From Macrosoma leucophasiata (Eukaryota; Arthropoda; Insecta; Lepidoptera; Hedylidae), in NCBI GenBank assembly GCA_036365455.1, contig JAWQUS010000030.1:14404001-14468000 (forward strand): a DNA stretch of 64,000 bases, given 5' to 3'. The position numbers and the translations under genes are program-made. Shown here piece by piece: positions 30,372 to 41,099 of this stretch; positions within the stretch are counted from its first letter, which is position 1; every line of letters begins with the position of its first letter. The notes under the pieces are model-generated. The model saw nothing but the letters and a program-made list of their open reading frames with translations, was not told where the DNA came from and did no database searches.

Positions 30372-30612
30372 ACAGTGCTCAACAATAAATATTGCACATC
30401 GAGCCTAGGAAGGAGACTTCAGTTAATTTCGGGTGTGTATCGTTATTTCTTTCGCACTGTACCTATTTGACGTTGGTCGACCATTTTGATCAAGTTTTAA
30501 CCAATCCTGGACTCTCAGTGCTTACGTAGGCAGTGTGTAGCAGAGATAACGCTCTACGAGCCGATCGTCTCTTTCGTAGGCTCGATGTGCAATATTTCTT
30601 GAAAAGCACTGT
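30372..30612. mobile_element. MITE I, copy 1
   Basis: Inverted ends: cagtgct then aaatattgcacatcgagcct on the left and its complement on the right. 241 bp. Copies at 50882-51136 and (half) 55803-55946. Confidence 0.8.
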
Positions 30613-30694
30613 ACGTACCTTCTTTCTTTTTTATTTTAACATTGACGTATTTCATAATCAAATAAAACAAATATAAAAACACAAGAACGAAAAT

Positions 30695-30835
30695 ACAGCT
30701 GAGGAAGTTTCAGGGCCTCTGTAGACATAACAATTTAGGCTTCAGGATTGGTAACGTATCTGTATTTTGACCTTGGTTTTTGTGTAGGCTGCAGTCATCA
30801 CTTCATCCATGTGAACTGCAGAGTTATTCGTCATC
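30695..30835 (+). repeat. SINE family A, 3' part, diverged
   Basis: ggcttcaggattggtaacgt, tgaccttggtttttgtgtag and gcagtcatcacttcatcc in family order. Confidence 0.65.
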
Positions 30836-31077
30836 TCGCACGACAAAAATTCGCACGATCGGCCGTCTTGGCACCTTTTGAATTTACGTAATATTTATGT
30901 CGTACGTGATATGATGCTCAGCACTTAAAAAGTTTAGCGGCAAATGAGCGGTAGTTCCTCCCCCCCCCCGTGTTACATCATGAACATCTTCGAACACCGA
31001 CACTGTAACTCCACCACCAGTAATACACATTCAATGTTAGTACCTCAAATATATACCTCAATCATAAGTCTTCTATA

Positions 31078-31326
31078 TCTATATACATATAAATCAATTG
31101 CTGTTCGTTAGTCTCGCTAAGAACGGCTAAACCGATTTGGCTAATTTAGGATTTGAATGATTTTTGGAAGTCCAGGGAAGGTTTAAAAGGTAAGAAAATA
31201 TGAAGAAATTGAGGGGGAATAGCAAGAAAACACAATTTCATTTTCCCATACAAATAGTCCGTATCTATCAAACCTTTGACACATTATTCCATTCTGAGGC
31301 AATACGAAGTTTGCCGGGTCAGCTAG
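31078..31326 (+). mobile_element. Helitron-like element (type 4), full copy
   Basis: Starts TCTATATACATATAAATC after A and ends gaagtttgccgggtcagctag followed by T. Shared with 43015-43210, 56777-57420 and 59212-59676 (all inverted) and 23785-23900. Confidence 0.75.
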
Positions 31327-31812
31327 TTTTATATAAATTACAATTAATTTTATACAAAGTACTTAACTAAGACAAATGATGAAGTATTTTCGAACCCAAA
31401 AAGTTTCTCAGTAGCATCACAGAACAGAAAGGTAGGCATCGTTGTATCGTGTAGACTTGTAGAGGTACGTCACCAACAAATACAAGTACTTACCTACTTA
31501 TTATCTTTTAATTCATTATCAATGTAGGTACTTATTCACAAAAGGTTTACCTGGTTCATTAGTTAGATTTTAATGCTACCTTGTTTGCTTAATCTTGTTT
31601 GTCGGTTAATAATTTATGGATTTGAAAAGGTTAATTAATACCCTGTTATCAGAAAGGTTAGCCTAGTCTGGTTTAGTTGACTTCTAATGTCTCATACAAT
31701 TATAAAGGCTAGAATAGATAGTCTTTTTTTATTCCGACATTTTATTAGGAAAGTAGAGAGAGTATCTAGTTCAAGATTTAGATAATCGTTAAGCCAAGTC
31801 AAGAACCTAAAC
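31327..31812. other. No gene seen
   Basis: AT-rich; no similarity recognised. Confidence 0.4.
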
Positions 31813-32155
31813 CTGGGTTGCACCAGGACTTGTGTTAAAGTTAAAATTATTGAAACATTTCATATCCTTTTCAACTTAAAGAAATCTTTTAAAGTTAGAG
31901 CAGGATATGAAATCTATACTAGTTTTATAAAGCTGAAGAGTTTGTTTGTTTGTTTGAACTCGCTAATCTCAGGAACTACTGATCCGATTTGAAAAATTAT
32001 TTCAGTGTTAGGTAGCCTATTTATCGATTAAGGCTTTAGGCTATAACATCACGCTTAGACGAATAGGAGGGGGTAGGTAACATTGCGCCCGCGCAAAGCC
32101 GGTGCCGGGCCGCTAGTATTACAAAAACTTTAACAAAAGTCGTGGTGTAACCCAG
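31813..32155. mobile_element. MITE (same family as 23472) with nested insertion
   Basis: Ends ctgggttgcaccaggact and its complement (cgtggtgtaacccag). Interrupted at 31913-32116 by a Helitron-like element. Without it the MITE is about 139 bp. Confidence 0.8.
31913..32116 (+). mobile_element. Helitron-like element (type 3, Lep1-like)
   Basis: TCTATACTAGTTTTATAAAG ... (TTTG)n ... ccgctag, inserted between A 31912 and T 32117 of the MITE. Confidence 0.8.
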
Positions 32156-32231
32156 TCTAAGTGAGCTAAATCAGTCTGCCCCCAGACCTGAAATACTTCT
32201 ACGGGGTGGTCTTAAAAATCATTAAAATTTC

Positions 32232-32546
32232 AACTGCCTCAGTAGCGTAGTGGTAGCAGGCCACTACTATTACGCTGGAGGTCCTGGGTTCGATTCCCGG
32301 GTCGGGGACTATCAGAGATAACGGTTTAAATTCCTTTATCTCTGCTTCTATTGCGATTTTTCCATTTTCTGGAAGTTTCCCAGTACCCCGGAGTTTGGTA
32401 ATGTGCCCGGAGATGGCAACAGGTTCGCCACCTGTTACATGGGCCAAAAACGTAACCGGCGAGTCGTGGGTGTTTGCATGTATGATTGAATGCATGCATT
32501 TACCTCTGCCTACCCCTTCGGGGATTACAGGCGTGAAGTTACGTTA
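32232..32546 (+). mobile_element. tRNA-headed SINE (family E), reference copy
   Basis: The head is tRNA-like: A box tagcgtagtggtagcagg and B box gggttcgattccc about 45 nt apart, as in tRNA genes. The body carries gtttcccagtaccccgga and cgccacctgttacatgggcc, and the end is ttacaggcgtgaagttacgt. About 315 bp. Other copies or pieces: 17335, 18350, 23095, 26388, 41100, 46440, 53440, 54410, 63545. Confidence 0.88.
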
Positions 32547-32549
32547 AAA

Positions 32550-33300
32550 TTTCACAAAAAGCCGTTAAAATAGTTTAGCAAAGGTAAACAAAACTAGTCA
32601 ACATCCTTGTTGTAATTTTATCAGCCACATAGGTATCTAAACTCTGTGCGACTATTGGAAATCAGCAGTGCGAAAAACCGTATACAGTGCTCGACCTGAT
32701 AATCAAACCTAGATCCGGATTTGTCAAATACTGATATGGACAGTTCAACAACCGGACTTTTTTACAATTTTTCAAATTCGAAGAAATTGTTTTTTTTTTT
32801 AATTGTAATGCATATTTTATAATTAACAGCTACTTCACGTCTAGATAATTCATATAGCGTATCTAATTCAAATATAACTAGGCAAAAACTTGTCGAACTT
32901 GGAAACTGACCGTCTATATTTTTTGTTGCGTCATTGCATCAAGAAAAAGTACCTAGTAAAAAAAAGACCACGTGACTACATCGTTTTTATTAACCGTTGA
33001 TCGTTCGTTTTCATGGTCAACTACCTATAAGTTTGTGTAGTTTGAATTAAATGGGTAGAAATTTTATTTTGTTTTTGTACATACTTTTGAATTTGATGAA
33101 AAAAGTCTTTGTGTAAATTTGTTCAATTTGTTGAAAAAAATGTAAATTAAATGTATGCAAAAATCGAAATCTTTTTTCCTTATTAGAACATTTTTGTTAC
33201 TTGCCCAAAAATACCGAAAATCAATCAAAATTTATCAAGACAACAAACATAAAAAACAATTGTTGAAATAATCTTTTACTCTTACTCTTACTTGAAGTCG
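32550..33300. other. No gene seen
   Basis: AT-rich; no similarity on either strand. Confidence 0.45.
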
Positions 33301-33305
33301 GTTGT

Positions 33306-33320
33306 AAATATAGGTAATTC
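33306..33320. repeat. Left 15-bp target duplication
   Basis: aaatataggtaattc, repeated exactly at 34045-34059. Confidence 0.9.
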
Positions 33321-33397
33321 GTTTTATATTATTTCGCATTAACACATGCTTGTGAAACATATTTTTATTTTTAAAGAAAAATGGAAAGAAAAATTTG

Positions 33398-33471
33398 ACT
33401 TCAGGCGAGACTCGAACTCGCGACCTACTGGGAATCTAGTCCAGCCGCTCTTCCAATTGAGCTACTGAAGC
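33398..33471 (-). tRNA. tRNA-Tyr-like sequence (pseudo-tRNA) 1
   Basis: Folds as a tRNA on the minus strand. Seen: a 7-bp acceptor stem (cttcag/ctgaag core), D stem GCTC/GAGC, T stem GCGAG/CTCGC with loop TTCGAGT, and a variable loop AGGTC. The anticodon stem closes only with a 9-nt loop and no U33, so it should not decode. The layout and the blocks TAGCTCA.TTGG.AGAGCGG and TAGGTCGC are those of eukaryotic tRNA-Tyr, with the GT of the anticodon region apparently lost. A and B boxes look intact, so transcription by Pol III is possible. Confidence 0.6.
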
Positions 33472-33704
33472 CCTGCCCGATTTGTCAAATCTTTCCTTCA
33501 CATCTATTGCATTGCTTTATGGTAGCAGCAGCGCCATCTATTACCAACTATGCTAGTTAGGCAACCGATATAATAGACTTTACAGTTTATTGAATATCGT
33601 AAAGAAGTCGCTTTTACCCTTAATAATTGTTTTATATTATTTCGCATTAACACATGCTTGTGAAACATATTTTATTTTTAAAGAAAAATGGAAAGAAAAA
33701 TTTG

Positions 33705-33778
33705 ACTTCAGGCGAGACTCGAACTCGCGACCTACTGGGAATCTAGTCCAGCCGCTCTTCCAATTGAGCTACTGAAGC
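33705..33778 (-). tRNA. tRNA-Tyr-like sequence (pseudo-tRNA) 2
   Basis: Same as the copy at 33398-33471, in the second tandem unit. Identical features, including the 9-nt anticodon loop. Confidence 0.6.
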
Positions 33779-33937
33779 CCTGCCCGATTTGTCAAATCTT
33801 TCCTTCACATCTATTGCATTGCTTTATGGTAGCAGCAGCGCCATCTATTACCAACTATGCTAGTTAGGCAACCGATATAATAGACTTTTCAGTTTATTGA
33901 ATATCGTAAAGAAGTCGCTTTTACCCTTAATTCCTTA

Positions 33938-34011
33938 CCTTCAGTAGCTCAATTGGAAGAGCGGCTGGACTAGATTCCCAGTAGGTCGCGAGTTCGAGTC
34001 TCGCCTGAAGT
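33938..34011 (+). tRNA. tRNA-Tyr-like sequence (pseudo-tRNA) 3
   Basis: Plus-strand copy at the opposite arm. The D stem and T stem are intact and the acceptor is cttcag/ctgaag. It can pair with copies 1 and 2 to give a long inverted repeat. Confidence 0.6.
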
Positions 34012-34044
34012 CAAACTTTTCTTTCCATTTTTCTTTAAAAATAA

Positions 34045-34059
34045 AAATATAGGTAATTC
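34045..34059. repeat. Right 15-bp target duplication
   Basis: aaatataggtaattc, identical to 33306-33320. Confidence 0.9.
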
Positions 34060-34254
34060 ATTAATGATTTTTCTAATGAGTTACAGAGGAGCACAAAGTT
34101 CCAACATAATAAAAATCAATCAAAGTCTGATTCCTGAAGTGACTGGATATTCCATCGGACCCTCAGCCTTCTAATTACTTGTAGAGAAAATTCATAATAA
34201 AAACCGATACAACGAATCGTTGTACAACTAAAATACGCTGACAAAAATGATTGA

Positions 34255-34520
34255 GCATCCTCATTCGTTAAAAAACGTCGCATGTTGAAATTTTGTACGT
34301 GAGAGCCGTGGGCCTACTATTTACGGCCGCCATTGCAATGAAAAAATACCGTGCTGCATTTTGCCGACAAAGGATATCACATTCGCATACGCGAACCGAC
34401 AATACTGGTCGAAATCAGAATAGGACTCGACAAAAAAAAAAACCCAAATCATTAAAACCTTATTCGTCCATTCCTGTTTACAATCAGGAATAAAAGTTCT
34501 ATGTTTATCCTACATTGTCA
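34255..34520 (+). repeat. Repeat shared with 36780-37000
   Basis: acaaaggatatcacattcgc, aaatcattaaaaccttattcg and gtccattcctgtttacaa recur at 36860-36985. Probably part of the LINE whose C-terminus lies at 36990-37330. Confidence 0.65.
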
Positions 34521-34524
34521 TCAA

Positions 34525-35215
34525 TTTTAAACAATGTACACTCAATAACGAGACAAACCAGGCAATGCATTATCTATTTACCTGACGTTATGTAACATAT
34601 TCTATTATGGCTTAGGCTTACCTATGTATACAGTGGGACATAATCACGTTCACGACCATGCATAGCTTTAGTTTTGAAAAAAATATTACTCATCTGGATT
34701 TCTTATGTTAGAACATTTACGTGTTTATATCATTATAATTATATAATGTATGATAATGTATAATGTATGTATATTATCCAAATAATATTAATAGTCAAGC
34801 GCGTATGCTTGACTATAATGATTATTTGTTTTAGTACTTACTCGTATGGACATAAACTATTAGACAATCTTTTTTTTTATTGCCAGTATCAAGTAAACGA
34901 TATTTCGTATTCGTCATAAGCAGCGTAAAAGTCAGAGTCAGTCGGTCAATTATCAGTCAGTCAGTCAGAGTCACAGTCAGTAATTCGAGTAAATCGATGG
35001 CTACTTTACCAGAACATTTACAATTAAGTTTGGAGGCAACCTGAAAAGCCGCGTTTTCGTACTGTTATGCTATTTCACTATACACGGGCACTGTAATAAA
35101 CTTATATCAAAGAAAATGCCATCACCTTTTATTTAATATAACTCAAGAATACACCAAGAAACTAAATAAAATAAGAGCACCACACAGCTCTTTCAAGGTT
35201 CCCGCCAAAACTCTT
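34525..35215. other. No gene seen
   Basis: AT-rich, with a (CAGT)n-like stretch (gtcagtcagtcagagtcaca) near 34955-34980. Confidence 0.45.
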
Positions 35216-35439
35216 ACACCCATATTCTGAGACGTTACTCGAAACATTCCTTGACTCACACTCAGCTTAAGAAACTATATAAGGACGCCTCGAAATCCAT
35301 ATTCTTAGTTGTACGTATTTTGTACACAGTTACTCATGTGTACGGATTATCATATAGATAATTAACAAAGTCCTTAAAATCTATTTTTATAGAAAAACAT
35401 GGTCTTTTTTATTTAAAGAAAAATGGAAAGAAAAATTTT

Positions 35440-35513
35440 ACTTCAGGCGAGACTCGAACTCGCGGCCTACTGGGAATCTAGTCCAGCCGCTCTTCCAACT
35501 GAGCTACTGAAGT
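35440..35513 (-). tRNA. tRNA-Tyr-like sequence (pseudo-tRNA) 4
   Basis: Full acceptor stem ACTTCAG/CTGAAGT, intact D and T stems and the 9-nt anticodon loop, as in the 33.4-kb copies. Confidence 0.6.
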
Positions 35514-35739
35514 CCTGCCCGATTTGTCAAATCTTTCCTTCACATTTATTGCATTGCTTTATGGTAGCAGTAGCGCCATCTATTGCCAACTATGCTAGTT
35601 AGGCAACCGATATAATAGACTTTGCAGTTTATTGAATATCGTAAAGAAGTCGCTTTTACCCTTAATAATTGTTTTATATTATTTCGCATTAACACATGCT
35701 TGTGAAATATATTTTATTTAAAGAAAAAACTTCAGCAGG

Positions 35740-35813
35740 ACTTCAGTAGCTCAATTGGAAAAGCGGCTGGACTAGATTCCCAGTAGGCCGCGAGTTCGAG
35801 TCTCGCCTGAAGT
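35740..35813 (+). tRNA. tRNA-Tyr-like sequence (pseudo-tRNA) 5
   Basis: As copy 4 on the opposite strand, but one D-stem base is changed (gaaaagc), weakening the A box. Copies 4 and 5 form near-perfect inverted arms of about 75 bp plus flanks. Confidence 0.6.
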
Positions 35814-36007
35814 CAAATTTTTCTTTTCATTTTTCTTTAAATAAAATATATTTCACAAGCATCTGTTAATGCGAAATAATATAAAACAACATGGTATTTA
35901 ATTATATTTCCTGACAGTATCGACACGAAAAACTAATTGAGCGCAAGAATATGGCTGAAATGTAAAGACTCCTCGAAACTTCAAGGTAGGTCGTGAGGTA
36001 CCTTGGA

Positions 36008-36275
36008 GATTGATAATTGCTTTCTTACCTCAAACGGAGGCAGTATGTCGAGTTGACGTTATTAGTTACAACTAAGAACACCAATTCCATTGAGTAAGGT
36101 TGAGATATGGTCGAGATTACGACTTAGAATACGGGTATTGACAATCTTACACCCATAATCCAAGTCGTAACCTCGACCTAATCTCAACTTTACTCAAGGG
36201 GATTGTTAGTTGTAACTAATAACGTCAACTCGACATTCTGCCTCCGTTTGAGGTAAGGAAGTAATTGTCAAACTT
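36008..36275. repeat. Long hairpin, ~120-nt arms
   Basis: Left arm 36008-36140 and right arm 36146-36275 pair through tcttacctcaaacggaggca, gtcgagttgacgttattagt and gattacgacttagaat with scattered mismatches and only a few nt of loop. Confidence 0.85.
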
Positions 36276-36295
36276 GAGGAGTAAATTACATTTAC

Positions 36296-36395
36296 GCCAT
36301 ATTTATTTATACTTTCAAGCACAAAAATGTAACATGAGGCGAACTTAATGCTAAGTAGCATTCTCTGCCAGTCAACCTTGCGCTCAATAATTTGT
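36296..36395 (-). mobile_element. LINE 3' end (family K)
   Basis: (TTTA)n then ggcgaacttaatgctaagta and gccagtcaaccttgcgc: the complement of 26236-26342. Confidence 0.65.
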
Positions 36396-36683
36396 TCGTG
36401 TCGGAACCAATAAGCTCATTGGTCGGAACTGTCTGGAAGTATATATATATTTTTTTAATTATAAATATAATTTTCATTAAAAATGGATTTTTAAGACTTA
36501 TGTCAAAATACAACTAAGAATATGGATTTCGAGGCGTCGTCATAAAGTGTCCTCAGCTGAGAGTGAGTCAAGGAATGTTTCGAGTAACGTCTTAGAATAT
36601 GGGTGTTAAAATCGGATAGGAACTAAGGAACAATACCCAGGGTTCGACAAACAAACTCGCAAATCATTAAAAGCCTACAAAGT

Positions 36684-36716
36684 ACACACACTCACACACA
36701 CACACACACACACACA
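36684..36716. repeat. (AC)n microsatellite
   Basis: About 16 dinucleotide copies with one interruption. Confidence 0.95.
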
Positions 36717-36779
36717 AAGAGGCGCGCGTGCGCACTCTCGCACGTACAAATATTTGAGCGATTTGTTTAAAATGGTAAC

Positions 36780-37340
36780 ATGTCGAAAGACGTGAGAGCC
36801 ACAATGAAAGACCTGCCATTTATGGTCGTTATTGCAATTAAAAAATGCTGTACTGCATTTTCCGACAAAGGATATCACATTCGCGTACGCGAACCGTCAA
36901 TATGTCGAAATCGCAAAAAACATAGGGTTTGGCATACAAACTCGCAAATCATTAAAAGCTTATTCGTCCATTCCTATTTACAAACGGGAATGTGAATGCC
37001 GTTTTTATCTTTTTTATCGGATTTTATACTGTTAACAATTTAAAGCAACTACAATGTATATGTCACAATGTCTTTAAATTATTACGAACGGTTGCCCACA
37101 AAAAGATGCTTCTTGAGACATACAAAGCACTTTGCCAATGTATAATCACATATTGTATTTGCACATGGGGTAACGCAGCAAAAAGTTATCTGATTGAAGT
37201 GGAGCGTGCGCAACAAGCCCTTATATAAGTGATTAGATTTCTTCCTCTTCGATATTCTACCACTGACTTATACGATACATGCGAAGTCAACACTGTTAGA
37301 AAACAAATCCAGTGGTTAGTAACAAACGTCGCGATAAATG
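36780..37340 (+). pseudogene. LINE ORF2 C-terminal remnant
   Basis: 36992-37228 is open and reads FKLLRTVAHKKMLLETYKAL, then CQCIITYCICTWGNAAKSYL and EVERAQQALI. After a TAA at 37226 the similarity carries on as IRFLPLRYSTTDLYDTCEVN. This is the region after the reverse transcriptase domain of CR1/Jockey-type LINEs (Y.AL..S...Y....WG......L...QK). There are at least two stops, so it is dead. It is likely linked to the GC-rich 3' segment that follows. Confidence 0.65.
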
Positions 37341-37440
37341 TTTAGTTCCCAAATATAATTGTTCCCTTTCTTGGAGGCATTATAATCATATTGCGCCTAT
37401 TAATGAACACAAATAAGTTTAAGGTGGCAATACTCGTATG

Positions 37441-37980
37441 TAAGTGGTTAAAGCAATATGACTACAATGATCTGGAACAAAGACTTATTAAAAAAAACGA
37501 ATAGGTTATTAGGAGGTGCGTTAGTAAAATGACAGACGAAATGAGGTAGAAACGGCTGGGGAGGAGGCGTATGGGTATACACCTCCTCCCCAGGCGTCTT
37601 CCCGCCACGTCCCCATCTGACGACGGGACCACCGTTAGGCGGCTGGGGATAGGGTGCAGGGCCAACGAAATACCCGTACATCTCCTCCCCAGCCGTCTCC
37701 TCTCCACAGCAGCGAGTGGCGGGCAGAGCCACGCCAAACGCCGCCCCCTCTCTGTGTTCCTCTTGGCTCGCCGGTGTGAGGACAATATCCGGGTACTGAG
37801 CCCCCCCGCCCCCCCCGCCACGACAAGGCGGCAACCCTCGGGGGGGTACCTATTGTACCTAGTCAGGAAGACACTGTCTGCTGCAACACAGCGCAAGCTA
37901 CCGCAGCAGGCAGGGTTCACTATTAAATGCAATCCTTTTTACGTACAATAAATATATTTTTGTTTGTTTGTTTGTTCTTA
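37441..37980 (+). mobile_element. GC-rich LINE 3' UTR with (TTTG)n tail
   Basis: GC-rich, C-tract-bearing segment (37555-37930) ending caataaatatatttt and (GTTT)n at 37957-37976, i.e. a poly(A) signal and a simple tail. It contains a 12-bp hairpin, ctggggaggagg/cctcctccccag. Open frames on both strands (up to 156 codons) follow from the base composition and are not called as genes. Confidence 0.55.
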
Positions 37981-39690
37981 CTTCACCAACTCCACAACTA
38001 TGTCAAAATGCGTAACTTAGCCTTTTTGCTACCATCACATAGGTGCAAAGTGAAAAACTAAATTTGCTGTTCATCCTTTTATTAGGTATAGTTCTTGTAT
38101 TGACGAAACGGCCAAACCTTAAATAGACCTATTTCGATCACTCGTTCGATGGGACCCGACCGACAAAGTGGTAGAGTCATAATGATTCGATCATTCGGGT
38201 CGAAGCTCGACTTCAGTCAAAGGGGAGCGAATGTTAGTAGAGTTCGAAACTAACGACCAAGACTAAATAGAGCCAATAAGTGAGATTGGCAACATTTTAT
38301 GTGAAAATGTGCGATTTTATTTCTGCACAAAACCCGAGACGTCGACAACCTCTTTGGCACACCAACAGATCTTCGATATTTATAAATTAAGTGTATCAAA
38401 TAGTAACGCATTCATAATCATCGATTTAGCGGCAACACGTCCTCTGTTGGACAAGCCTCTCCCAAATATAGCTACTTCTAGTCAACTTCTTGATCGCATT
38501 TATTTCACAGTGCCTTTATAGAGTGCCAAGGTTCCCTTTATTAAACACATTTTATGTCCCTCGAGTCAGAACCAATATTGGGAAGAATGGATGGAGAGCC
38601 ATTGAACAGAATGGTCAGTGAATACAACATGCTCAATAAGAAAACTGAGCTTGACATCTTCAGTATGTCTCTACCAACATTAAAAAGTAGAGTGCTGGAG
38701 TCATTACATTGCATCTAGCTGTATAGCTGTAGGTGAATGCTATTCATCTTATTCGCTTCGTCTTCTCACGTGATCGGCCGTCGGTTGTTCGAGCTATATG
38801 CCTTACCCATTACCATTTTTTTTTTCGCTTTTTTCGAGTTTCGCTATTCTTATACTTTGGTTCTCAAGTGAGTCTCCTGATTTGATCTCGCACATTGGTA
38901 CCAATTACATAATAAAAATACGTAATACGTAGTATCAATTATCCTTATAGACATAAGTATAAAGAAACTGAATATTAGAATGCCAACTTAAATTGATTTC
39001 TTTATTAATTAAAAAAAACCTTTTGAAATACCATTTTGAAGATAAGTTTATCTTCAAGCTGATATTTCCCCGTAGACTAATACGGATATTATTATACCTA
39101 AACGCATTCATGGCCGAGTTTGAAAATATGCTTGATGGTGTGCACACAGTACCTACACATTATTTTATATTAAATCTTATCATCTGTTTGCAAGAGACAT
39201 TTTAAAGTCCCATTTTAAGAGTCCCATAATGGGACTACCCATCCCATATTCAAAATTGAGAACGAAACTGAGAATAAGTAAATCACCTCTGAACCAGAAA
39301 TCGTAGTCAGGAGACCACAACAAATGGAACTGAAGAATTCAAGTAGGTACATGAAAATCCTAGAGTCGCTACAGAATATTAAAATTATGCAGCAGTAGAC
39401 ATTCTTCAATCTTGACTCGCACAGAATCTCTCTAGATACTCTGTGCGACTATTGACAACTTATCTACCTATGTTATCGAACGTACCCTCATATATTAATT
39501 GTATGTATGTATGTATCTTCACGCCAGGTCCATATATATATATATGGTATTCCAGGTAAATATTAATTATTGATTAATTATATCTGAATACTATTCAAAG
39601 GCTACTTTTAATTCATCTCAAACTTATAGCGCTTCGGCACAACCATGTACCATTTCGGTTCCATTCCGCATCCACTTTAGTGGTATTTTT
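37981..39690. other. No gene seen
   Basis: Several short frames lack similarity. Around 38760-38800 cggccgtcggttgttcgagc echoes the LINE at 15530-15785, and at 39512-39530 tatcttcacgccaggtcc is the 3' end of family H. Confidence 0.4.
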
Positions 39691-39693
39691 AAT

Positions 39694-39850
39694 GTTACGA
39701 AAGTAGCAAACAAGCATTTAGTTCACATGGATGTTAAGTGATGACTGCAACCATCAACACAGAAACCTGACGACAAAATGCAGATGCGTTGCCGCTCCTA
39801 AGACCTTAGTTGTTATGTATCTGCGATAGTTATAACGGGACCATACCATT
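39694..39850 (-). repeat. SINE family A, older subfamily
   Basis: aaagtagcaaacaagcattt, gatgttaagtgatgactgca and gatgcgttgccgctcctaag in reverse order. Confidence 0.65.
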
Positions 39851-39869
39851 TATATACCCACGTTCACGC

Positions 39870-41095
39870 GAGCTTTATCTGCAGAACAAAAAACAGTACA
39901 GACAGAGCCGAAGTTTTCGCATTAAATTAAACATGAAACCGATTAGACTTTCAACGGGTTAACATTTTATGACTTAGTTTGGACTTATGACTGACTATTA
40001 CCTCACATACGTATAGAAGCATCAACACGAGTAACATTGTTCAGTTTCCATGGTGTCAATTACTCAATTAGTAACTTACAGCATCTTGAAGATAGCACAG
40101 AGAACTGAACGTCAATACATCACACGTACGTTATATGTATATGAGTCGTATATGTGTCTCAAGAATTCCGTGTGACATGCGTCCGTAGAGATCGATGCAT
40201 CTTATACAGCACCGGGTGACCCAGATAGTTTCCTAGGAATAAAGCTCGGTTTCCACCGCGGAAGAGTAATGACTGTGAAATAGCTGAGCGGAACGGACAC
40301 CTTTTAAATAAGTTAGGCTTATGTTTCCATCAGCAGAGAGACAACGGACCATCCCGTAGCGGACTCGTTTCAACGGTTTCAAGCAATCTTTTCTCGTTCG
40401 ATCCACTAACTTTTTTCTTTGTCGAAACGTCATATTTATTTATCAAAATTGACACTGCGGCTCCACCGAGCCCGTAATGACTCCACCAAATTTTACGAGT
40501 TCTTTTCCCCTCATTCATCTCGCTCAGTCTTTTTCGCTTGAATATTTATTTATTTATTAAGTTGACATCATATTAGACAGATATTGATGGTGTCAGACAT
40601 GTGACGTCTATACAAGTTGTAGAAACATGGATTATGTCTTTCACGCTGTATGTCTGTATAAAACTAAACCTTTAAACGGATTACGGAGTCCTTAATGGGT
40701 CCGCTCCGCTTGCGACGGCAATCGAGCTTTAGTTCTGCGTAAGAGCTTTTAAACTACTTCTTAATATAATCAAGTTATGCTCTGCTTTCTTGTTTGCGTT
40801 TCCACAAAGCCGAGTTTTCGCTCTTTGAAATGGTTCAGAGTTGGATAATGTTTTAGTTTGGAAGAGGAATAACGTGAAAGTTTGAAGAAAAATTGTATGA
40901 AGTATTTATTCGACTTCATGGTGATTCGATGCCACATCTTCCGTTTCAGTACTTTCCGTGAATTTGATTTTTCGTTGAAAAAGTTTAAGAAAACATTAGT
41001 TGAAGTATCTTAGAGTTACCTATCGATTAAATTGTACGCTACGCTGAGTCATTGCCATTTTACATTAACACAATGATTCCAAATAAATACACGTT
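39870..41095. other. No gene seen
   Basis: AT-rich, with three gtttccac/gtttccat patches (40245, 40323, 40798) that may belong to a diverged MITE. No frame is supported. Confidence 0.4.
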
Positions 41096-41099
41096 AATT

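Larger units (their letters stand above)
33321..34044 (-). mobile_element. tRNA-Tyr-like inverted retroposon, copy with two body units
   Basis: Flanked by a perfect 15-bp direct repeat. It contains two head-to-tail ~305-bp units (33321-33628 and 33629-33931), each with a minus-strand tRNA-like sequence and the same body (gcccgatttgtcaaatcttt; ccatctattaccaactatgc). One plus-strand tRNA-like sequence follows. Compared with 18877 and 35404 the whole insert is in the opposite orientation, yet all three share the same two outer ends. Confidence 0.85.
35404..35887 (+). mobile_element. tRNA-Tyr-like inverted retroposon, one-unit copy
   Basis: Flanked by the 8-bp repeat aacatggt (35396-35403 and 35888-35895). 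Order: flank aaagaaaaatggaaag, antisense tRNA-like unit, body, inverted 3' flank, sense tRNA-like unit, and 3' end cacaagcatctgttaatgcg plus ataatataaaac. It is inserted in the foldback 35217-36616. Confidence 0.85.
35217..36616. mobile_element. Large foldback element, ~110-bp arms
   Basis: 35217-35330 and 36490-36616 are inverted copies: acacccatattctgagacgt, cattccttgactcaca and gcctcgaaatccatattctta with few mismatches. The interior holds the tRNA-Tyr-like retroposon (35404-35887), a long hairpin (36008-36275) and a LINE K tail. No transposase. Confidence 0.75.

Noticed and set aside
33398..35813. Functional tRNA-Tyr genes
   Set aside because: Good overall fold, but the anticodon loop is 9 nt, lacks U33 and has no clear anticodon. 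Copies lie in retroposed inverted arrays.
37462..37932. 156-codon minus-strand open frame (and 126-codon plus-strand frame)
   Set aside because: Both strands are open through a GC-rich segment that ends in AATAAA and (TTTG)n after a dead LINE. No domain or conserved motif; composition explains the open frames.
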